From contig DASYRL010000012.1 of assembly GCA_036004445.1 (NCBI GenBank), positions 32,704 to 96,703 on the forward strand: a stretch of 64,000 bases of DNA. Reading direction: 5' to 3'. The notes beneath the pieces were generated by a model. That model ran no database searches and was not told where the DNA came from. It saw nothing but the letters and a program-made list of their open reading frames with translations. Both the position numbers and the translations under genes were made by a program. Below are positions 58,237 to 64,000 of the stretch, piece after piece (position 1 is the stretch's first letter; each line of letters opens with the position of its first letter). The DNA comes from DASXUC01 sp036004445. Lineage in GTDB: Bacteria; Sysuimicrobiota; Sysuimicrobiia; Sysuimicrobiales; Kaftiobacteriaceae.

Positions 58237-58995
58237 ATGCACCGGTTCTATGTCGATCCGGCGGCCGTCGAAGGACACCACATCCTCATCCGGGGTCTGG
58301 AAGCCCACCATGTGGCCACCGTGCTGCGCCTGCGGCCGGGGGACCGATGTATCGCGTTCGATGGAACCGGACTGGAGTACGTGGTCCGGCTCATCCTGGT
58401 CGCCGATACTGAGACGATCGGCGAGATTGAACAGAGACACACGCGCGCGACGGTCCCGCTTCGGCTCACGCTGGTGCAGGGCGTGCCCAAGGGGACGAAG
58501 ATGGACCTGGTCATCCGCATGGGCACCGAACTCGGCATCGGCGAGTTCGTGCCTGCCCGCACCGCCAGGAGCGTGGCCGGTGGGGCGCACCGCGCCGAGC
58601 GCTGGCGGAGGATCGCGCGGGAAGCCGCCAAGCAATCCCGCCGCGCCGACGTGCCGGAGGTCCGCGAGCCGGCGGCGTTCGTCGACGCCCTCGACGGTGT
58701 GCGGGGGGCGGACCTAATCGTCGTGCTGTGGGAAGGCGAGCGCGGGCGGACTCTGGCCGACGCGCTGCGCGGCCGCAGCGTCCCGGCGGCCGCCGCGCTG
58801 ATCGTCGGTCCGGAGGGGGGGCTGGAGCGGGACGAGGTCGAGCAGGCGATTGCCGCTGGCGCCGTGCCGGTCACCCTGGGACCACTGATCCTGCGCACCG
58901 AAACCGCCGGCATTGCCGCTGCGGCGATGCTGTTCTACGAGTTTGCCCTCCGCCGGCCCCGGCAGGAGGAGGGCCGGCCTTCCCCGAACCCCTAG
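58237..58995 (+). CDS. rsmE: 16S rRNA (uracil1498-N3)-methyltransferase
   Basis: A 252-residue SPOUT-class methyltransferase. It has an N-terminal PUA-like domain (MHRFYVDPAAVEGHHI) and a C-terminal knot with AARTARSVAG-type contacts, LIVGPEGGLERDEVEQA and LGPLILRTETAGIAA, the diagnostic RsmE signatures. It methylates U1498 of 16S rRNA. The dnaJ-prmA-rsmE order is standard in Gram-positive-like genomes. A terminator and the carA promoter follow. Confidence 0.94.
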   Translation: MHRFYVDPAAVEGHHILIRGLEAHHVATVLRLRPGDRCIAFDGTGLEYVVRLILVADTETIGEIEQRHTRATVPLRLTLVQGVPKGTKMDLVIRMGTELGIGEFVPARTARSVAGGAHRAERWRRIAREAAKQSRRADVPEVREPAAFVDALDGVRGADLIVVLWEGERGRTLADALRGRSVPAAAALIVGPEGGLERDEVEQAIAAGAVPVTLGPLILRTETAGIAAAAMLFYEFALRRPRQEEGRPSPNP

Positions 58996-59073
58996 ACCCG
59001 ACAGCAGAGCGACCATTAACGGTACCCCGGGAGGGACCATGGTTGCCAGCTTACGTCGTCCATGTGTGCACAG

Positions 59074-59104
59074 ATGAGCTCCGGAACGGGGGGCTCATTT
59101 TTTT
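59074..59104 (+). terminator. Rho-independent terminator after rsmE
   Basis: ATGAGC and GCTCAT form the outer stem with CC/GG inner pairs around a short loop, followed by seven T (59098-59104). Confidence 0.88.
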
Positions 59105-59116
59105 GTGCGTCCCGGT

Positions 59117-59150
59117 TTGCATGTTTATTCGATGACCTGTATGATTATTC
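59117..59150 (+). promoter_or_regulatory. carA promoter overlapped by two ARG-box-like operators
   Basis: TTGCAT (59117-59122) and TATGAT (59140-59145) are spaced by 17 bases. Two 12-base near-repeats, GCATGTTTATTC (59119-59130) and GTATGATTATTC (59139-59150), start exactly 20 bases apart and cover the promoter. They resemble AT-rich ArgR half-sites. The same pair with the same spacing lies before argC (63808-63841). Confidence 0.8.
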
Positions 59151-59186
59151 AACAAGCCGCAAACGGCGAGGGGGGGATCCGGCAGC

Positions 59187-60323
59187 ATGAGCGGAACGCG
59201 GGCCTATCTGGTGCTGGAGGACGGGGCGGTATTTGCCGGCGTGCGCATCGGCGCGGCGGAGGACGCCGCCGGTGAGGTCGTGTTCACCACCAGCATGACC
59301 GGGTACCAGGAGGTCATCAGCGACCCCTCGTATCGCGGCCAGATCGTGGCCATGGCCTACCCGCTGATCGGAAATTACGGCTTCAGCGCGCAGGCCTGGG
59401 AGGCGCCGTGCCCGCACGTGGCGGGATTTGTCGTCCGCGAGGCCTCAGACGTGGCTTCGCACTACCTGTCCGGTGAGCGGCTGGACGCGTTTCTGCGGGC
59501 ACACGGCGTGAGCGGACTGGCCGAGGTGGATACCCGCCGCCTGGTCCGTCATCTCCGCACGCACGGCCTGCAGCGAGGGGTCATGGCCGCCGGCGCCGGA
59601 GCCGGTGAGGTAACCAGAGCCCAGGCCGTACCCGCGCTCCATGAACAGGATCTCGTCGGCCAGGTGTCCCGCCGTGCCCCGACCGTGCTGCCCGGGGACG
59701 GACCGCGTGTCGCGCTCATCGACTGCGGGGTCAAGGCGGGGATCGTCGACGCGCTGCGGCGGCGGCACTGCGAGGTGGTGTTGTTCCCATACACGGCCTC
59801 CGCCGAGCAGGTTCGCGCCGCACAGCCCGCGGGGATCGTGCTGTCCAACGGACCCGGCGACCCGATGGTCCTGGGGCCGACCATCCGCACCGTGGCGCAG
59901 CTTGTGGATGAGTACCCGCTCATGGGGATCTGCCTGGGTCACCAATTGCTCGCGCTCGCCCTCGGCGGTCGCACGTACAAGCTGAAGTTCGGTCACCGCG
60001 GCAGCAACCAGCCCGTGCTCGAGATCGCCAGCGGGCGGGTCATGATCACCACGCAGAACCACGGGTATGCCGTGGCGGAGCCGCCGCCGTCGGCGGCCGA
60101 CGTCACCCACGTGAACCTCAACGACGGCACGGTCGAAGGGTTGCGCCACCGCACCCGTCCGGCATTCTCCGTCCAGTTCCATCCCGAGGGGCGGCCCGGC
60201 CCCCCCGACGCGGAGTTCCTCTACGATCGGTTTGTGGCCATGATCGCATCACCCGCACAGGTGCCCTTCGACTCGCTGGCGCTCGCTCCGGGCGGGCGGC
60301 CCAGCGCGGTCGACGGCGGGTAA
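59187..60323 (+). CDS. carA: Carbamoyl-phosphate synthase small (glutaminase) subunit
   Basis: A 378-residue glutamine amidotransferase subunit that passes ammonia from glutamine to CarB. The N-terminal CarA domain begins RAYLVLEDGAVFAGVRIG. The class I amidotransferase domain has the nucleophile Cys in MGICLGHQLLALALGG and the catalytic His-Glu in VQFHPEG. ATG 59187 follows GGGGGGATCC. The stop is directly followed by the carB ATG without any spacer. Its promoter shares ARG-box-like operators with argC. Confidence 0.97.
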   Translation: MSGTRAYLVLEDGAVFAGVRIGAAEDAAGEVVFTTSMTGYQEVISDPSYRGQIVAMAYPLIGNYGFSAQAWEAPCPHVAGFVVREASDVASHYLSGERLDAFLRAHGVSGLAEVDTRRLVRHLRTHGLQRGVMAAGAGAGEVTRAQAVPALHEQDLVGQVSRRAPTVLPGDGPRVALIDCGVKAGIVDALRRRHCEVVLFPYTASAEQVRAAQPAGIVLSNGPGDPMVLGPTIRTVAQLVDEYPLMGICLGHQLLALALGGRTYKLKFGHRGSNQPVLEIASGRVMITTQNHGYAVAEPPPSAADVTHVNLNDGTVEGLRHRTRPAFSVQFHPEGRPGPPDAEFLYDRFVAMIASPAQVPFDSLALAPGGRPSAVDGG

Positions 60324-63300
60324 ATGCCCAAGCGCCTCGACGTCAGGAAAGTTCTCGTCATCGGCTCGGGTCCGATCGTCATCGGCCAGGCCGCGGAGTT
60401 TGACTACTCCGGCACCCAGGCGTGCCGGGCCCTGGCGGAAGAGGGCATCGAGGTGGTCCTGGTCAACAGCAATCCGGCGACCATCATGACCGACGTCGAG
60501 GTCGCCGACCGGGTCTACGTCGAGCCGCTCACCGTCGAGTACCTCGAACAGATCATCGCCCAGGAATCCCCCGACGGCCTGCTGGGCACGCTTGGCGGCC
60601 AGACCGGATTGAACCTGACGCTGCAGCTGGCGTCTGCCGGCGTGCTGCGGCGCTACGGGGTAGAGCTGCTGGGCACCCCGCTGGAGGCCATCGAAAATGC
60701 CGAAGATCGCGAGCGGTTTCGCGACACGATGGTCCGGCTCGGAGAACCGGTGCTGCGGAGTACGACGGCGACGGACCTCGGCTCGGCGCTGGCCGCGGCG
60801 GCGGGCATCGGCTATCCGGTCGTGGTCCGGCCGGCATTTACGCTCGGCGGCACGGGCGGGGGGATCGCCCGCGACCCCGATGCGCTGGCGGCGATTGCGC
60901 GCCGCGGGCTGCTGGCCAGCCCGATCGGGCAGGTGCTCATCGAGCGGTCGGTGATGGGGTGGAAAGAGATCGAGTACGAAGTGATGCGGGACGCCGTGGG
61001 GAATCGCATCACGGTCTGCAACATGGAGAATCTCGATCCCATGGGCGTGCACACCGGCGACAGCATCGTGGTCGCCCCCTCCCAGACCCTCAGCGACGCC
61101 GACTATCAGCGGCTGCGCACCGCGGCGCTGAAGATCATCGACGGGTTGGGCATCGCCGGTGGGTGCAACATCCAGTTCGCGCTGGATCCCCGCAGCGACG
61201 AGTACTACGTGATCGAGGTCAACCCGCGCGTGTCACGATCCTCGGCCCTGGCCAGCAAGGCCACCGGCTACCCGATTGCCCGCGTGGCCGCGAAGATCGC
61301 GATGGGGCTGCACCTCGACGAGATCGCCAACCAGATCACCGGGGTGACCGGGGCGGCGTTTGAGCCGGCGCTGGACTACGTCGTCGTCAAGATTCCGCGC
61401 TGGCCGTTTGACAAGTTCCCCGCGATGGACCGCCGCCTGGGGACGCAAATGAAAGCGACCGGCGAGGTGATGGCGATCGGCCGGACGTTTCCCGAAGCCC
61501 TCCTCAAAGCGGTGCGGTCGCTCGATCTCCGCGCCGTCGGATTGCTGCTGCCCGAGTCGGCGGCATGGCCGGAGACCCGCCTGCGCGAGATCCTGGTTGA
61601 GCCGACGGACCTCCGGTTGTTCGGCGCGGCGGAGGCCATCCGGCGCGGCTGGACCGTCGGCGCGGTCGCCGCCGCCACGGCGATCGACCCGTACTTCGTC
61701 GCCCAGCTGCAGCGCGTGGTCGACGGCGAGCGGGCGCTGGCCGACGGCACGATGTCGCTCGCCGGCGCGAAGCGCCTGGGGTTCGCCGACGCCGCGATCG
61801 CCGCATGCACCGGGCGGACCGAAGCCGCCGTCCGCGCCGCGCGGCAGGCCGAAGGGATCGCGCCGGTCTACAAGGTCGTCGATACCTGCGCCGGTGAATT
61901 TCCCGCCGCGACACCGTACTACTACTCGACCTACGAGGAAGAAGACGAACGACCCGCCGCAGTTCGGCCGCGCATCGTGGCCCTGGGCGCGGGTCCGATC
62001 CGGATCGGGCAGGGGATCGAGTTCGATTACTCCACGGTGCACGCGGTGCGGGCCCTGCGCGAGGTGGGGTACGAGGCGATTATCATCAACAACAACCCGG
62101 AGACGGTGAGCACCGACTTTGACATCTCCGATCGCCTGTACTTTGAGCCGCTGACGCTCGAGGACGTCCTCCATGTCGTCGAGCGCGAGCGGCCCGAAGG
62201 CGTGCTCGTGCAGTTCGGCGGGCAGACCGCGCTGAACCTCGCGGCGCCGCTGGCGGCCGCCGGTGTGCGCGTGCTAGGGACGCCGGTCAGCGCCCTCGAC
62301 ATCTCAGAGGACCGGCAGAAGTTCTACGACCTGCTCGCCGGTCTGAACATTCCCTGCCCGCTCGGCGGCGCGACCACGACCCTCGCCGGCGCGCGGTCGC
62401 TGCTCGCGCGCACCGGCGTGCCGGTGCTGGTCCGTCCCTCCTACGTGCTGGGCGGCCGCGGCATGCTGATTGCCGGCACGGAGGCCGAGGCGCTGGGCGC
62501 GGTCACCTCCGTCCTGGCCGCCGACCCGTCGCATCCGGTCCTCATCGATCGTTATCTGCCCGGCCTGGAGCTCGAGGTCGACGCGATCTGCGACGGCAAC
62601 GACGTGCTGATCCCCGGCATCATGGAGCACGTCGAGGCCGCGGGCGTGCACTCGGGCGACAGCATCGCGCTGTTCCCGGGGCAGCACGTGCCGGAACCGG
62701 CCGCCGAGCGCGTCGTGGAGATTACCGCGCTGCTCTCGCGGGTGCTGGGCGTGCGAGGATTCCTCAACCTGCAGTGCGTGTACCACGCGGGGACGATCTA
62801 TGTGCTCGAGGCGAACCTCCGCGCCAGCCGCACCGTTCCGTTCGTCAGCAAAGCCGTCGGGCTGCCGCTGGTGCAGATCGCCACGCGGGTCATGCTCGGC
62901 GACGCGCTGGCGGACCTGGGGTTTCCCGGGATCCATCGGCTGGCCGCGCCGGAGCGGATCGCGGTGAAAGCGCCGGTGTTTTCCATGGACAAACTCATCG
63001 ACGCGGAGGCCGCGCTCGGTCCCGAGATGAGATCGACCGGCGAGGTGATGGGGCTGGACACCGACACCGTGGGGGCGTTGTCTCGGGCCCTGCTGGCCTC
63101 GGGCATCGCCGTCCGGGATCGCGTCATTTTCGCGTCCATCGCGGATCGCGAAAAGGCCCGAGCGGTGGGGGTATTGGAGGAATTCGCCCGCCTGGGATTC
63201 CGTATCCTGGCCACTCCGCAGACGGCCGCCGCACTCACCGCCGCCGGGATGGACGTCCGCTCCGACGACCCGATGCGCGCGCTCGCCTCGGGGGAGGTGG

Positions 63301-63494
63301 GCCTGGTCATCAACACGCCGACTCGGGGCCACGATCGGTCCCGGGCCGGCTTCGCCCTGCGCCGGATGGCCCTCGAGCACCGAATCCCCTGCGTGACCTC
63401 GCTGGATACGGCGCAAGCCATCGCCCGCGTGCTCGCGGATCCCCGCGAGGGTCCCCCCACCGTGCAGCCGCTGACCGGCCCCGCGTCCAACTGA
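60324..63494 (+). CDS. carB: Carbamoyl-phosphate synthase large subunit
   Basis: A 1056-residue synthase that makes carbamoyl phosphate from bicarbonate, ammonia and two ATP for arginine and pyrimidine synthesis. There are two homologous ATP-grasp halves (IGSGPIVIGQAAEFDYSGTQ and LGAGPIRIGQGIEFDYSTVH open each). Glycine-rich loops are present (PAFTLGGTGGG and PSYVLGGRGM), and a C-terminal MGS-like regulatory domain (~930-1050) provides allosteric control. Length and motif order are normal. It is co-translated with carA. Confidence 0.97.
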   Translation: MPKRLDVRKVLVIGSGPIVIGQAAEFDYSGTQACRALAEEGIEVVLVNSNPATIMTDVEVADRVYVEPLTVEYLEQIIAQESPDGLLGTLGGQTGLNLTLQLASAGVLRRYGVELLGTPLEAIENAEDRERFRDTMVRLGEPVLRSTTATDLGSALAAAAGIGYPVVVRPAFTLGGTGGGIARDPDALAAIARRGLLASPIGQVLIERSVMGWKEIEYEVMRDAVGNRITVCNMENLDPMGVHTGDSIVVAPSQTLSDADYQRLRTAALKIIDGLGIAGGCNIQFALDPRSDEYYVIEVNPRVSRSSALASKATGYPIARVAAKIAMGLHLDEIANQITGVTGAAFEPALDYVVVKIPRWPFDKFPAMDRRLGTQMKATGEVMAIGRTFPEALLKAVRSLDLRAVGLLLPESAAWPETRLREILVEPTDLRLFGAAEAIRRGWTVGAVAAATAIDPYFVAQLQRVVDGERALADGTMSLAGAKRLGFADAAIAACTGRTEAAVRAARQAEGIAPVYKVVDTCAGEFPAATPYYYSTYEEEDERPAAVRPRIVALGAGPIRIGQGIEFDYSTVHAVRALREVGYEAIIINNNPETVSTDFDISDRLYFEPLTLEDVLHVVERERPEGVLVQFGGQTALNLAAPLAAAGVRVLGTPVSALDISEDRQKFYDLLAGLNIPCPLGGATTTLAGARSLLARTGVPVLVRPSYVLGGRGMLIAGTEAEALGAVTSVLAADPSHPVLIDRYLPGLELEVDAICDGNDVLIPGIMEHVEAAGVHSGDSIALFPGQHVPEPAAERVVEITALLSRVLGVRGFLNLQCVYHAGTIYVLEANLRASRTVPFVSKAVGLPLVQIATRVMLGDALADLGFPGIHRLAAPERIAVKAPVFSMDKLIDAEAALGPEMRSTGEVMGLDTDTVGALSRALLASGIAVRDRVIFASIADREKARAVGVLEEFARLGFRILATPQTAAALTAAGMDVRSDDPMRALASGEVGLVINTPTRGHDRSRAGFALRRMALEHRIPCVTSLDTAQAIARVLADPREGPPTVQPLTGPASN

Positions 63495-63807
63495 CCGCCC
63501 GCGATCCCCCAAATGAACTCATCCGCGCGCGTCGGTAGTGGGTCAGTCTGACCATCCGCTCCTTCGCAGGACGGGTGGAGGGCCGTACCGCTCCGACACC
63601 GGCAGATACTGGGGGCGGGGGCGTCCTCCTGGGCCCCTCCGCCCGGTGTGGATCCTCCCATTCGGACACCCCCGCCCCCCGCATGAGTCCGATAGTGAGT
63701 CCAGGGCCCTCCACCTGGACCACCCACAAGAGGGTCCACTCTGCTGGCCGCCCTCGAGCAGTCAGCCGCCGCGGTCATTCAAATTGACCCGCTACGCGCC
63801 CGGCCAC
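63495..63807. other. Intergenic region between carB and argC with nested inverted repeats
   Basis: No gene is seen here. Arms GGTGGAGGGCC (63574-63584) and GGCCCTCCACC (63705-63715) enclose a second pair, GGGGGCGGGGGCGTCC (63611-63626) and GGACACCCCCGCCCCC (63664-63679, one mismatch). A small GGTCAG/CTGACC hairpin lies at 63541-63553. The region may terminate carB transcription; the G-rich arm could also form a quadruplex. Confidence 0.6.
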
Positions 63808-63841
63808 TTGCATCTTTATTCCCCTTGAAGTATGATTATGC
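63808..63841 (+). promoter_or_regulatory. argC promoter overlapped by two ARG-box-like operators
   Basis: TTGCAT (63808-63813) and TATGAT (63831-63836) are spaced by 17 bases, as before carA. GCATCTTTATTC (63810-63821) and GTATGATTATGC (63830-63841) start 20 bases apart. The eight bases between the boxes differ completely from those before carA, so conservation is confined to the boxes. Confidence 0.8.
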
Positions 63842-63870
63842 GTATCCCGGCTGGCGTAGGAGGAGGCGGA

Positions 63871-64000
63871 GTGTCGGCTCGAGTCAGCATCATCGGGGCT
63901 TCGGGATACGGCGGCGGGGAACTGGCCCGGCTGCTGGTCGGCCATCCGGCCGTCGAGCTGGTGCACCTCACGGCCGACACCAAAGCCGGCGAGGCGATGG
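63871..64000 (+). CDS. argC: N-acetyl-gamma-glutamyl-phosphate reductase, 5' part
   Basis: The first 43 codons of an ArgC, cut by the window end. GTG 63871 follows AGGAGGAGG. The visible N-terminus has the NADP-binding and family signature IIGASGYGGGELARLL, then HPAVELVHLTADTKAGE. ArgC performs the third step of arginine synthesis, reducing N-acetylglutamyl phosphate. The shared ARG-box-like promoter with carAB fits arginine control. Confidence 0.93.
   Translation, partial: MSARVSIIGASGYGGGELARLLVGHPAVELVHLTADTKAGEAM

Noticed and set aside
63538..63828. Open frame of 96 codons between carB and argC
   Set aside because: It runs through the nested inverted repeats and the argC operator and has no coding signature or ribosome binding site.

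Overview
The window is about 64 kb of GC-rich chromosome (roughly two thirds G+C by eye). It is densely coded, with no rRNA, CRISPR array, transposase or prophage visible. It looks like an uncultured bacterium from a deep Gram-positive-like (Terrabacteria-type) lineage. The evidence is a perfect CIRCE operator before hrcA-dnaJ, a T-box leader before thrS, a GerW/YtfJ-type protein, ComEC/ComF, a class I lysyl-tRNA synthetase and an EF-G2-type GTPase. I cannot place the phylum without a tree; Armatimonadota- or CSP1-3-like lineages are only a guess.

Layout. 1-7.6 kb: a FAD oxidoreductase, a class II aldolase-like protein, a zinc alcohol dehydrogenase, glutamate dehydrogenase, a GerW-like protein, a ferritin-domain/VIT1 iron transporter and a frameshifted LAGLIDADG protein. 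7.7-8.0 kb: tRNA-Tyr and tRNA-Gly. 8.2-20.9 kb: housekeeping genes folD, folC, class I lysS, a hydroxyacid dehydrogenase, EF-G2, dnaG-rpoD, ahcY and comF. 21-33.5 kb: a secreted subtilase, a diaminopentanoate dehydrogenase-like gene divergent from carbamate kinase, an aminotransferase, a lipoprotein, a second alcohol dehydrogenase, two glycosyltransferases, a nitroreductase and an RNA methyltransferase. 33.5-43.1 kb: an acyltransferase, an Lrp-ligand-domain protein, an unrecognised gene, a glyoxylate-type reductase, and peptide and amino-acid ABC transporter parts without ATPases. 43.1-46.4 kb: tRNA-Val, an exported protein directly joined to a pentameric ligand-gated ion channel homologue, a diguanylate cyclase and dtd. 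46.5-58.9 kb: T-box/thrS, comEC-DUF3006-holA, rpsT, murJ, CIRCE/hrcA-dnaJ and prmA-rsmE. 59-64 kb: carAB and the 5' end of argC.

The most unusual property is the intergenic DNA. Many junctions carry imperfect hairpins whose arms are tandem copies of a 7-9 base word. Family A has units like CCAGTCTAC and three loci; family B has units like GTGACTC/GTGAATC and four loci; several other words occur once. Family B arms supply stop codons, and one copy lies inside the thrS T-box leader. A separate 32-bp palindrome occurs three times, and two of its copies share the encoded CCA end of a tRNA gene.

Regulation readable from sequence includes the T-box, the CIRCE site, a duplicated ARG-box-like operator laid over the promoters of both carA and argC, and a long hairpin that buries the comEC ribosome binding site. 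Together carAB and argC point to a co-regulated arginine/carbamoyl-phosphate unit. hrcA-dnaJ forms a heat-shock unit, and dnaG-rpoD a macromolecular-synthesis unit.
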